From Paenibacillus caseinilyticus (lineage in GTDB: Bacteria; Bacillota; Bacilli; Paenibacillales; NBRC-103111): DNA of 64,000 nt. This document shows positions 51,913 through 59,975 of the stretch, piece by piece (position 1 is the stretch's first letter; every line of letters starts with the position of its first letter). The position numbers and the translations under genes were made by a program. The notes beneath the pieces are model-generated. The model worked only from the letters and a program-made list of their open reading frames with translations. It made no database searches and had not been told where the DNA came from. The DNA is taken from positions 1-64,000 of the forward strand of contig NZ_JAQAGY010000020.1 of NCBI RefSeq assembly GCF_027533645.1, written 5' to 3'.

Positions 51913-53784
51913 TTATTGTGAAGAACCACCTTCGAAGGACGGCCGTCCCAGCCTGCACCGAATCGACATAGAAGCCTCGAACGAGCGGCCTATGTTATCC
52001 GCGACCAGACGGGTCCGGTATACGGTAACGGGATGGCCGTGATGATCGGCCGTAGGGATCGCATCCGTCTCGGCCTGCCACAGACCGGCATCGAACGAGA
52101 GCTCTGCGGCCCCCTGCCCGCCCTGCCAGGTGACTTGCCCCTCCCCGATCCGCGGCTGATGCAAGGAGATGAACCGTTCTTCCACCCGGTTCCCTTCCTC
52201 CCCGAACCCGAAGCGGTCCGTCAGGAGCAGCTCTCCCGCCGAGCTTCGGTCTTCGCCGCCGCGCGACCAGGCGAAGGTCCGTACATAAGAAGAAAGGCGC
52301 GCTTCCGCCGGATACGCCTCTGTAAGCTCCAGCTCAAAGTGCCGTACGCCGTCCTGCTCCTCCTGCCGGATGACCACGGCCTCCGCTTCCGCTCCGGGCC
52401 GCTGCGGTGTGCCGTTAATCAGAGGCACCGAGTGCCCGTCCGAGGAATTGTGGAGATACCCGTACCGGCCTTCCCCGAAGTAATCCTTGGTATATACCCC
52501 GGCGCCGAGATCGGCCAGCAGCGTATCGCCCGCTAGATGTACGATAAAATGACCGAGATCGTTATGGTTATGCGGCTCGTCGTTGTGCCCGCCCTTCGCC
52601 GAGAACACGGCCCATGCGCCGTCGCAGACGCTTTTGTCGATGAACCAGGCCGCGTCGCGATAATAGACCGTCCCGGCTTCGGCCGGCCGCCCCCCCGCTC
52701 CGCCCCCGGTCCACTGCAGGTTGCGCGCCGTATGGGGCCAGCGGTAGCAATGGTCGCTGTGCAGAGACGGCCCGCCCGCCATCGGGGGCAGGGGATGGCC
52801 GAACCTGGCGGACAGCCTGCCGTTCAGCCCGGGCTGAAGCCGGTGCTCCGGCGAGGCATCGGAGTAATTGATGAACTGCGGCACGGTCAATGCTACGCTC
52901 TCCGGGAAAGCTGCGATCCGAGCGATCTTCTCCCCCTCCAGCAGACAGACCTGCCCCGCCGTCAACCTCTCCAGCATGTCGGCGAAGTATACGTAATAGC
53001 CGAAGCCGTAATTCCAATAGCCGATCCCTTCAAGGCAGCAGCCGTCCTCGGCATAACCGTCCAAGAAGCATTCCATGGCCCGGATACACCGATCGAGCAT
53101 GCCGGCGAGCCGGTTCTCATCCTCCACCAGAAGCATCGCCGCCATGCCCGCAGCCCCCGCGCAGACCGACGACCAATTATGGTCGGCGGTCTCCCAGCCG
53201 AAGGAGCGGGCTGTCTCGAATAAAGGCCGGAACACCCGCCGCTCGATCTCCTCCCGGACCCGGTAGACGACCCAAGGGTCCAGACGCCCTTCGAGCAGAT
53301 ACAGCGCTTCGGCCAGCGCGTGGGCGGTCTCGGCCGCGAACAAATCCACCGTTTGTTCCGGCTGCACCAGTGCTCCCGGCACCGACTCGAAGGAGGACGG
53401 CAGGTGCGCGGGAAGCGCCCAGCTGTACTCGGAGCAGATCTCCCAGAGCAGGTCGTTCAGCGATGGGAGGAAGGCATCCGTCTCATCGACGACCGACGCC
53501 ATACCGAGTGCGAGCAGGCGGCCGCGCCGTTCAAAATAGGGCGCTTCAAACTCCAGCCGGGAGCCTTGGGCCGCAAACTTCACGAACAGGTGAAACGGCA
53601 GCGGGGGCAGCGGCTCGGCCGCAGCCCGCTGCGCCTCCTGCCGGATCTCGCCCAGCAGGCCGGCGAGCAGCGGCTCCTGCCTCATCTGGCCCAGACGCTC
53701 CCGGTCCCACGAGCCTCCGGCAAGTCCGGGAGGCTTATATCCAGCCGCAGGTACGGCAGCTCGCAGCTTATTAAAATGAATCAT
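51913..53784 (-). CDS. Heparinase II/III family polysaccharide lyase-like protein
   Basis: 623 residues. An N-terminal alpha/alpha toroid (~1-330; HNWSSVCAGAAGMAAMLL, CIRAMECFLDGYAEDGCCLEGIGYWNYGFGYY) is followed by a beta-sandwich C-terminal domain with the conserved GGHNDEPHNHNDLGHFIV (~390-410). Both match heparinase II/III-like lyases. No signal peptide is visible, so it probably degrades oligosaccharides taken into the cell. The start is 36 bp from a 22-bp palindrome likely to be its operator. Substrate unknown; uronic-acid-containing glycans are typical. Confidence 0.88.
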   Translation of the reverse strand: MIHFNKLRAAVPAAGYKPPGLAGGSWDRERLGQMRQEPLLAGLLGEIRQEAQRAAAEPLPPLPFHLFVKFAAQGSRLEFEAPYFERRGRLLALGMASVVDETDAFLPSLNDLLWEICSEYSWALPAHLPSSFESVPGALVQPEQTVDLFAAETAHALAEALYLLEGRLDPWVVYRVREEIERRVFRPLFETARSFGWETADHNWSSVCAGAAGMAAMLLVEDENRLAGMLDRCIRAMECFLDGYAEDGCCLEGIGYWNYGFGYYVYFADMLERLTAGQVCLLEGEKIARIAAFPESVALTVPQFINYSDASPEHRLQPGLNGRLSARFGHPLPPMAGGPSLHSDHCYRWPHTARNLQWTGGGAGGRPAEAGTVYYRDAAWFIDKSVCDGAWAVFSAKGGHNDEPHNHNDLGHFIVHLAGDTLLADLGAGVYTKDYFGEGRYGYLHNSSDGHSVPLINGTPQRPGAEAEAVVIRQEEQDGVRHFELELTEAYPAEARLSSYVRTFAWSRGGEDRSSAGELLLTDRFGFGEEGNRVEERFISLHQPRIGEGQVTWQGGQGAAELSFDAGLWQAETDAIPTADHHGHPVTVYRTRLVADNIGRSFEASMSIRCRLGRPSFEGGSSQ

Positions 53785-53819
53785 AGGAATTCCCCCTTGC
53801 AGCGAATGGATAATCTTAT

Positions 53820-53841
53820 ATTATTTAAACGTTTAAATAAT
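53820..53841. promoter_or_regulatory. 22-bp perfect palindrome, LacI-type operator candidate
   Basis: ATTATTTAAACGTTTAAATAAT is perfectly symmetric with a central CG, as in LacI/GalR family operators (AAACGTTT). It lies 36 bp before the heparinase-like start codon. The rest of 53785-54107 is AT-rich near the palindrome, then GC-rich with no gene I can support. Confidence 0.65.
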
Positions 53842-54075
53842 CTTTATTGTAAGAGAAGAATTTTTTTTGTGCAACCGGTATTTCCCGAAACTCCCCCCTG
53901 CCTTTGCCGATATATCCGAGTGATGCCCATGCCGAGGCGGCACAAGCCGTATACCGGCCGGGCCGAGCCTTCTCCCGGCCTTAAGAGCCCGGCTGATCGC
54001 CTACGAAGAGAAAATAACGCTAGACCAGGTCTCCTCCAGGTACGGCCTCCGGGCTGCTGCAATTTCATAGACTGC

Positions 54076-54102
54076 AAAAAGGAGCCCGGGCAAGGGCTCC
54101 TT
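54076..54102 (-). terminator. Terminator of the toxin-antitoxin pair
   Basis: AAGGAGCCC and GGGCTCCTT pair around GGGCAA, with TTTTT on the minus strand. It lies directly after the toxin gene. Confidence 0.8.
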
Positions 54103-54107
54103 CTGTT

Positions 54108-54332
54108 TTACAGTTTGGAGTTGAAGTATTCTTTATCGACTTTGAGTTGCTGCTTCAGTATCTTTGCGAACATCCCTTTGGAGATCTCACCTGTCCCCTT
54201 GGAGCATCTGCTGTAGCGCTTCTCTCCATTTGGGAAAGTTTTTACGTACCAGTCGTCAGTACCGCTACGGTCAGGTAAATGAGTCCAACCATCGTTATTA
54301 AAGAAGCGCCTAAGATCTTTCCAACTAGCCAT
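54108..54332 (-). CDS. HicA-like small toxin candidate
   Basis: 74 residues, basic, with the order helix (WKDLRRFFNNDGW), strands (WYVKTFPNGEKRYSRCS) and helix (GMFAKILKQQL). This resembles HicA mRNA interferases in length and in GTLxxILKQ-type C-terminal helix. The catalytic His region of HicA (G-S-H-H) is replaced by GTDDW, so nuclease activity is doubtful or differently organised. It overlaps the antitoxin gene by 8 bp. HicA is normally paired with HicB and lies upstream; here the order is antitoxin first. Confidence 0.6.
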   Translation of the reverse strand: MASWKDLRRFFNNDGWTHLPDRSGTDDWYVKTFPNGEKRYSRCSKGTGEISKGMFAKILKQQLKVDKEYFNSKL

Positions 54333-54744
54333 GCAATAACTCAGCCACCTCGCTCACGTTATCGTACAGCAAGACGCGGAGAATATAAGGTGCATGGGTC
54401 TTACGGTTGGGTGCCGCCATATGCTCTTCAAAAGCATCATAGAAGATCTGGGAGTACTCGATAAGCTGCTGGGCCAGATCAAGCTTCATCTCTTCTAATG
54501 TATCGGCCTCACTAATCAAATCCTCGATCTGTTCAATGGAACCAAGATATTTACCATCCTCAATCTCATACTCAAAAGTAAGCTCATACGCAGAGAGTAA
54601 CAATTTTAAATGATCAACGGACAAGCTAGTAATCACATCACGGTTACGCTTCACAAACTGGGGCTTCTCACGGACAACAGTGTCGATGAAGCCGCCAAAG
54701 TTGGCGCGAACCTCGGTGGCATTAAGTATGGAGTGCACTAACAT
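54325..54744 (-). CDS. Antitoxin candidate with Phd/YefM-like N-terminus
   Basis: 139 residues from ATG 54744 (GGAGGTGA at 10 bases); an upstream ATG at 54840 lies beyond the operator. The N-terminal ~55 residues (NATEVRANFGGFIDTVVREKPQFVKRNRDVITSLS) match the Phd/YefM DNA-binding antitoxin fold. The acidic C-terminal ~80 residues are helical and may bind the toxin. The gene is AT-rich compared with its surroundings, a sign of transfer. It probably represses its own operon through the palindrome just upstream. Confidence 0.7.
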   Translation of the reverse strand: MLVHSILNATEVRANFGGFIDTVVREKPQFVKRNRDVITSLSVDHLKLLLSAYELTFEYEIEDGKYLGSIEQIEDLISEADTLEEMKLDLAQQLIEYSQIFYDAFEEHMAAPNRKTHAPYILRVLLYDNVSEVAELLHG

Positions 54745-54785
54745 CCCCTCCTCTTCACCTCCTATCTTATCAGATTCCGAACAAT

Positions 54786-54811
54786 GTGTACAGAGTGCAC
54801 ACTCCGTACAC
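54786..54811. promoter_or_regulatory. 26-bp palindromic operator of the toxin-antitoxin pair
   Basis: GTGTAC-A-GAGTG-CA-CACTC-C-GTACAC is an inverted repeat with only one mismatched pair. It lies 42 bp before the antitoxin start, inside the promoter region, as expected for autoregulation by a Phd-type dimer or pair of dimers. Confidence 0.75.
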
Positions 54812-54863
54812 TCTATACTTACTAGTATATGTTTACCCACCTAAGCCCGTTATTATTCCAACA

Positions 54864-54894
54864 AAAAAAGGCCCCCGCTTCAGGCTTCAGGGAC
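54864..54894 (-). terminator. Terminator-like hairpin on the minus strand
   Basis: GGTCCC and GGGGCC-type arms pair and are followed by TTTTTTT on the minus strand. It would end transcripts entering the toxin-antitoxin region from the right. Confidence 0.5.
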
Positions 54895-54930
54895 CCTATG
54901 TTTACTGTAATATGAAGGACTGAAAGCTCG

Positions 54931-55386
54931 GTGAACGCATCTACCCATCCAGGATGCAGTTCGCCGCGCCTATCCGGAGATCGTTGCATCCGGATAGGCG
55001 CGGGTGCATTCGGTTTGGTACCGGGTAAACAGGCGGATCGTGTCCTGCTCCAAATGCAGCAGGCATCTATGTCCATCCCACTGATCCCCACAAAGCACAA
55101 TCTAGTCATCACCCGCCTGGGTAAACCTTCCGGCCTACGCATCAACAAAAAGGCCAAGTCTTCATCCGCGGCCACGAGATCCAGACGGATTTCGACGGCA
55201 GCAAGCTGTACGAAATGCTTATGTCCCTTCTTGTTCTCCTTCGCCATTCTGCTGACGAACATGGGAAGCGGCCAGTGCCTGCTCACGGCAGGCTGGGTCC
55301 TCTTCACCGGCGGAGCGCTCAGCGATACCATCAACCAATTCGAAGAATTCGATCCCCCTGCGGAATATGACATATTCATGGAGTAG
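54931..55386 (+). pseudogene. Degenerate reading frame, possible gene remnant
   Basis: A 151-codon plus-strand frame starts GTGAACGCATCT and ends NQFEEFDPPAEYDIFME. Its end looks like real protein, and MSIPLIPTKHNLVITRLGKPSGLRI in the middle also does, but the stretch between is Ser/Arg-rich as if read in the wrong frame. Another frame there reads VFIRGHEIQTDFDGSKLYEMLMSLLV, which looks natural. This suggests one original ORF broken by frameshifts. Family not recognised; it could also be chance. Confidence 0.3.
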
Positions 55387-55420
55387 GGGCTACGCTGCTC
55401 GGCAACGGCCGTTCCACGCC

Positions 55421-55461
55421 AAAACGGTACAGCCCCCTCATGCGCAAGGGACTGTACCGTT
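55421..55461. terminator. Terminator after motB
   Basis: AACGGTACAG and CTGTACCGTT pair around CCCCCTCATGCGCAAGGGA, with TTTT on the minus strand and TCTCTTTTC on the plus strand. Confidence 0.8.
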
Positions 55462-55513
55462 CTCTTTTCACCCGTTCTCCGGGCTTCGACTTCAGCTTTG
55501 ACTTCAGCTTCCT

Positions 55514-56347
55514 CTACTTGACCTCCGCAGCCTTCAGGTTGCGGATAATGCTCACTTCTACGCGGCGGTTCTTCGCCCGGCCCTCCGGCGTGTCGTTCGT
55601 GTCTACAGGGTGGTATTCCCCGTAGCCGATCGTACGGAATTTCTCCGGAGGCAGCGCGCTGTTGCTCAGCAGGATCTTCATGAAGTTCATAGCCCGCACG
55701 GCGCTGAGATCCCAGTTGCTCTCAAAGTCGCGACGGGAGATCGGCACGTTGTCGGTGTGGCCCGATACTTCGATGTTATAGCCCGGATACTGGGCCAGCA
55801 TCGTCGACATCGAGACCGCCAGTGCCTGCGCTTCCGGCTTGACCGTGGCCGAGCCTGAAGCGAAGAGCGCGTTGTCGCGGATCGTGATCATCAGCATATC
55901 ATTGGTCAGCTTCGTATCCAGCTGCGCCGACAGGTTATTTTCTTGAATATAATTATCAAGCTTCTGCTTCAGTTCCTCGAGCTGCCGCTTCTCCTCTTGG
56001 AATGCGACTTCGAGCGCCTTCTGCTTCTCTTCATCGCTCTTCTGCTCGGCAGGCGTCTGCGGCGTCTCGGGATTCTCCGGCTGGCCGTCCGCACCGTCAT
56101 TCTTCTTGGCGCCCGGATTCGGGTCGCTCATCGGCACGACATTGCTCATCTCGAAGAATCCGGTCCCGCTCGTGAAGGCGGCGCTAAGCGACTGCATGAT
56201 CGCATTATACTTCTTCTGGTCCGTCTGGCTCGAGGCGAACAAGATGATGAACAGGGCAAGCAGCAGGGTCAGCAGGTCGGCATAGGGGATGAGCCAAGAC
56301 TCATCCACATGCTCCTCGTGGTGGTGCTTCTTATGGTGCTTACTCAC
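55514..56347 (-). CDS. motB: Flagellar motor stator protein MotB
   Basis: 277 residues from GTG 56347 (GGGAGGGG upstream), which overlaps the motA end by 8 bp. A basic, His-rich N-terminus precedes DESWLIPYADLLTLLLALFIILF, whose Asp in PYAD is the proton-binding residue. After a plug and linker comes the OmpA/MotB peptidoglycan-binding domain (VSGHTDNVPISRRDFESNWDLSAVRAMNF; GRAKNRRVEVSI). With MotA it forms the proton-driven stator. Length and motifs favour MotB over the sodium-type MotS. Confidence 0.95.
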   Translation of the reverse strand: MSKHHKKHHHEEHVDESWLIPYADLLTLLLALFIILFASSQTDQKKYNAIMQSLSAAFTSGTGFFEMSNVVPMSDPNPGAKKNDGADGQPENPETPQTPAEQKSDEEKQKALEVAFQEEKRQLEELKQKLDNYIQENNLSAQLDTKLTNDMLMITIRDNALFASGSATVKPEAQALAVSMSTMLAQYPGYNIEVSGHTDNVPISRRDFESNWDLSAVRAMNFMKILLSNSALPPEKFRTIGYGEYHPVDTNDTPEGRAKNRRVEVSIIRNLKAAEVK

Positions 56348-57134
56348 CGCCGGCCCCTCCCTTTTCACCGTCCTCTGCATCACGCAGGGATGGCGGGATG
56401 AAGACAGCCAGCTTCTGCTTCACGGCAATCGCCGAGATCCCGGACTGGATAGAGAGAAGACCCTCCACCATCATCATTTTCACTTCCGCTTCTTTCTTCG
56501 CTTTCTGCTTGAGCTTGTTGGACATCGGATGGAAGATAACGTATCCGAAGAAAATCCCGAGCATCGTGGCAATGAAGGCCGCAGAAATCAGATGGCCCAG
56601 CTTCTCTACTTCGCTCAGGTTACCGAGCGCGGCAACCAGACCGATTACGGCCCCGAGAACGCCAAGGGTCGGTGCATAGGTACCGGCCTGTGTGAAGATC
56701 AGTGCCCCGGTACGGTGACGCTCTTCTGCTGCCGAGATCTCCTCGAGCAGTACGTCGCGGACAAAATCCTGATCGTTGCCGTCAATGATCATCCGCATGC
56801 CGTTCTTCAGGAACGGTTCTTCGATGGCATCTACTTTGCTCTCGAGGGCCAAGAGACCTTCGCGGCGGGTAATCGATACCCACTCGATGAACATATCCAT
56901 CAGTTCTTTCTTGTCAGGAAGCACTTGCTCCTTGAAGAGGATCCCGAGCAGCTTCGGGAATTTCTTCAGATCACCCAGGGGAAATGCGATAATAACAGCC
57001 GCGGCGGTACCTACCAAGATGATCATGAAGGCTGCCGGGTTCAGAAGTGCGCCGATGGAAGCTCCTTTGAGCACCATACCAACCAATACTGCAATAAGTC
57101 CTAATGCAACGCCAAGATAAGACGACTTGTCCAT
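56340..57134 (-). CDS. motA: Flagellar motor stator protein MotA
   Basis: 264 residues from ATG 57134 (GGAGGG 12 bases upstream). Four membrane helices: two at the N-terminus (~5-50), two at ~150-205 (GTYAPTLGVLGAVIGLVAALGNL and IATMLGIFFGYVIF), with conserved Pro residues. The cytoplasmic loop (~55-145) carries the charged residues that engage FliG. Upstream on the minus strand GTCGATAT resembles the sigma-D -10 (GCCGATAT), but no matching -35 (TAAA) is at the right distance. Confidence 0.95.
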   Translation of the reverse strand: MDKSSYLGVALGLIAVLVGMVLKGASIGALLNPAAFMIILVGTAAAVIIAFPLGDLKKFPKLLGILFKEQVLPDKKELMDMFIEWVSITRREGLLALESKVDAIEEPFLKNGMRMIIDGNDQDFVRDVLLEEISAAEERHRTGALIFTQAGTYAPTLGVLGAVIGLVAALGNLSEVEKLGHLISAAFIATMLGIFFGYVIFHPMSNKLKQKAKKEAEVKMMMVEGLLSIQSGISAIAVKQKLAVFIPPSLRDAEDGEKGGAGGE

Positions 57135-57295
57135 AACTATATGCACCCTCCAGCTCGCTTGATATCCGATTTCATATTGTTTATTTCGGCAGATATCGAC
57201 AAAAAGATTAGAGGGAGAGGGCGCGTTATCCCGAGTTAAAAATGGCAAAACCGACCGGGGCTGCTAATTGGCAAGATATAAATTGTCAATTCAAA

Positions 57296-57321
57296 AAGCA
57301 CTACCCTCTTGGGCAGTGCTT
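57296..57321 (-). terminator. Terminator after the DUF2512-like gene
   Basis: AAGCACT-CCC pairs with GGG-AGTGCTT around TCTT; TTTTTG follows on the minus strand. Confidence 0.75.
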
Positions 57322-57369
57322 CAGTCTGCGGATGACGATCGTTCGAACCTCCGTCTTCCCTCCGGCAGG

Positions 57370-57740
57370 CTACTGGATCTCGTCGTACGAGAAGGCGTTC
57401 TTGTTCTTATCCCACTTCTGCAGGATGATGTGGTATATGAACTCCATCAGGCCGAGCACACCGGCCGCAACGAGCAGATCGCTCATATCCAGATTCCAGC
57501 CGTAATAGGCGGAGGCGCCCCAAAGGAACAGCCCCCGATCCCTGTATCAGCGAGGGTGGCGAGCCCGTTATTGCTCTGGCGCAGGATCCATTGATCCCCA
57601 ATCAGGAAGGCGATCACGCTGAGGGCGCCCGCGGCAGTGACGAGCTCCAGCGGCGTAGCCTTATCGTCGGACAGCAGGTATAGCAGCGGAATAAGCACCG
57701 CACTGTTCATGATGAGCTTCACGGCGAACCGTAACAACAT
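57370..57740 (-). pseudogene. DUF2512-like small membrane protein, interrupted by a single frameshift
   Basis: The first frame reads MLLRFAVKLIMNSAVLIP and continues with a helix and GDQWILRQSNNGLATLADTG, typical of DUF2512 proteins. It then breaks at the G runs near 57527-57542. A second frame continues LFLWGASAYYGWNLDMSDLL and on to KNAFSYDEIQ, ending at a TAG (57370-57372). One extra G in the ACAGGGATCGGGGG tract would join them into a ~123-residue protein with four helices. Either a recent mutation or a base-calling error in the homopolymers. Confidence 0.7.
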
Positions 57741-57912
57741 GTTATAGCCAACTTGTTGTGAGAAAAAAAAGCTTATCTTCTATCCCATACGTTGCCCTTA
57801 CAGCGCCTCCGTTATGCCACCGCACAACCGCTTCAGCCCAGCGGCGGCGCTTCGATCCAGTGTACGTCCATTCCGCTCCAGCTTGCACTGCCACTCCGCC
57901 GGGAGCGGCACA

Positions 57913-58188
57913 TCACAGACTTACCGTTCCCGGCACCATGTCCCACTCGCGTACTTCTGCGGAACGGGCTCCATGGATCACATAAGGATCCTGTGCCGCC
58001 CAATCCTGCGCCTGCCCTGCACTCTCAGCCTTGTAGATCACCATGCCGCCCGAGCCGTCCGTGAACCGGCCGTTCGCGAAGATGCGGCCGAGCGCCCGCT
58101 GCTCCTCGAGATAAGCCAAATGCTCCGGCCGGTAGAGCGCACTCTTCTCCTCGTCGCGCATCGGCAGCAGTACCACGTAATATCCCAT
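57913..58188 (-). CDS. YciI-like protein
   Basis: 91 residues from ATG 58188 with GGGAGGGG upstream. The pattern MGYYVVLLPMRDEEKSALYRPEHLAYLEEQRALGRIFANGRFTDGSGGMVIYKA is that of the YciI/YCII ferredoxin-like fold; the conserved His (PEHLAYLEE) and the Asp in RFTDGSGG are present. The role of most YciI proteins is unknown; some relatives are small hydrolases or dehalogenases. Stands alone. 57741-57912 holds no gene I can support. Confidence 0.85.
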   Translation of the reverse strand: MGYYVVLLPMRDEEKSALYRPEHLAYLEEQRALGRIFANGRFTDGSGGMVIYKAESAGQAQDWAAQDPYVIHGARSAEVREWDMVPGTVSL

Positions 58189-58391
58189 GTTTGCTTCCCC
58201 TCCCGGTTTCTTCTCAGGCATTTTGATTCCATACCTTGATTCCAATCTTACTTCGGTATTCCATTGCGTATATATTCGTATTCCTGACCCAGATTCCTTC
58301 CTGTTGTGTTTCTCTCCTCATAGAAATACAAGAAATGGGATAACTTACTACTGCTAGTCTTAATCATCCCTATGAAAAGGAGGAGGAGTCC

Positions 58392-59975
58392 ATGGGTTTC
58401 CTGCGCCGGCTGCTCGATCTTGCGCTCCCCCCGTTACCAAGCAACTCTCCCGCCCCTGCGCCGCCGGCCGGGCCCATGCTCTCCTCCCGTCTGCAGGAGA
58501 ACATGCTCCGGATCGGCAAGGAGTTCGGCTCTTCGCCGGATATTCTTATCCGCGACTTCGAGATCGGCGCGGCCGGCGGCGTTCCCGCGGGCTTGATCCA
58601 CTCGGACGGCCTCGTGGACAAGACGATCGTCCAGCAGGTGATGATGCGCGCCCTCATGCTCGATATCCGCGAGTTCCGCAGCGGCCCGGGTCCTGCCGAT
58701 GCTGCCGGACTGCCCGCCTTCCTCCGCCAGACGCTGCTGACCGTCTCGGAGCTGCGGGAGGCGCACACCCTCTATGAGGTGTGCGAGGCGGTCCTCTCCG
58801 GCGATACGGCGCTGCTCGTCGACGGCTATCCGCAGGCTTTCATCGTAGGCACCCGCGGCTGGAAGGACCGCGGCATCCCCGAGCCCTCGACCGAGACAGT
58901 CGTCCGCGGCCCCCGCGACGGCTTCACGGAGACCCTGCGTTCGAACACGATGCTCATTCGGCGCCGGATCAAGGACACGAAGCTGAGGCTCGAGATGATG
59001 AAGATCGGCCGGGTGAGCAAAACCGATGTCGGCATCATGTTCATCGAAGGCATGGTGGATGACAAGGTTGTGAGTGAAGTCAGGCGCCGGCTGAAGGCCA
59101 TCGATATCGATGCCATTCTCGAAAGCGGGTACATCGAGGAGCTCATCCAGGATGAAGCGGTCACACCTTTTCCGACGATGTCCAATACGGAGAGGCCGGA
59201 TGTGGCGGCGGCAGGCCTTCTGGAAGGACGAGTCGCCATCATCGTAGACGGCACCCCGTTCGTCCTGCTGGTCCCCTGTCTCTTCAACGAGTTCTACATG
59301 TCGGCGGAAGACTACTATGAACGGGCGGATATCTCCACGCTGGTGCGCTATCTGCGCCTGATCTGTTTCTTCATTGCGCTGCTCGGCCCCTCTGCCTACA
59401 TCGCCATTACGACATTCCATCAGGAGATGCTGCCGACCGAGCTTCTGATCGGCCTCGCTTCTTCCAGGGAAGGGATCCCCTTCCCCGCTTTCATTGAGGC
59501 GCTGATCATGGAGATCATCTTCGAGATTCTGCGCGAAGCCGGCGTCCGTATGCCGCGCATGATCGGACAGGCGATGTCTATCGTCGGCGCCCTGGTACTG
59601 GGCCAGGCAGCGATCCAGGCGGGACTGGTGTCCCCCGCGATGATTATCGTCGTCTCGATTACGGCCATCACCAACTTTGTCATCCCGCACTACAGCATGG
59701 CGATCTCAGTAAGAATGCTGCGTTTTATCTTCATGGCACTCGCGGCGGGCTTCGGCTTGTTCGGCATTCTGTTCGGACTCATCTTCCTCATCCAGCATCT
59801 CTGTTCCCTCTACTCGTTCGGAGTGCCCTACATGTCTCCTTACGCCCCCATGGTGCTAGGGGATATGAAGGACACCTTCCTAGGCAGGCTGAGCTGGAAA
59901 CGGATGAGCACCCGGCCCAAACTCATGAGCCGCAATCACTTCAGGCAAAAAAGCGGAGGGGGCGAGGACTCTTGA
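58392..59975 (+). CDS. gerXA: Spore germinant receptor subunit A (GerA family), second operon
   Basis: 527 residues, with GGAGGAGGAG before the start. It shares the A-subunit blocks: LLVDGYPQAFIVGTRGWKDR, ETVVRGPRDGFTETLRSNTMLIRRRI, FHQEMLPTELLIGLASSREG and GQAMSIVGALVLGQAAIQAGLVS. About five helices follow residue ~300. CTTACTA at 58344-58350 resembles a sigma-G -10 (CATACTA), in line with forespore expression; the -35 is poor. Operon order here is A-C-D-B. Confidence 0.95.
   Translation: MGFLRRLLDLALPPLPSNSPAPAPPAGPMLSSRLQENMLRIGKEFGSSPDILIRDFEIGAAGGVPAGLIHSDGLVDKTIVQQVMMRALMLDIREFRSGPGPADAAGLPAFLRQTLLTVSELREAHTLYEVCEAVLSGDTALLVDGYPQAFIVGTRGWKDRGIPEPSTETVVRGPRDGFTETLRSNTMLIRRRIKDTKLRLEMMKIGRVSKTDVGIMFIEGMVDDKVVSEVRRRLKAIDIDAILESGYIEELIQDEAVTPFPTMSNTERPDVAAAGLLEGRVAIIVDGTPFVLLVPCLFNEFYMSAEDYYERADISTLVRYLRLICFFIALLGPSAYIAITTFHQEMLPTELLIGLASSREGIPFPAFIEALIMEIIFEILREAGVRMPRMIGQAMSIVGALVLGQAAIQAGLVSPAMIIVVSITAITNFVIPHYSMAISVRMLRFIFMALAAGFGLFGILFGLIFLIQHLCSLYSFGVPYMSPYAPMVLGDMKDTFLGRLSWKRMSTRPKLMSRNHFRQKSGGGEDS

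Noticed and set aside
54822..55379. 185-codon minus-strand frame between motB and the toxin-antitoxin pair
   Set aside because: It would run through the minus-strand terminator at 54864-54894 and has unnatural composition. The plus-strand remnant is a better reading, though weak.
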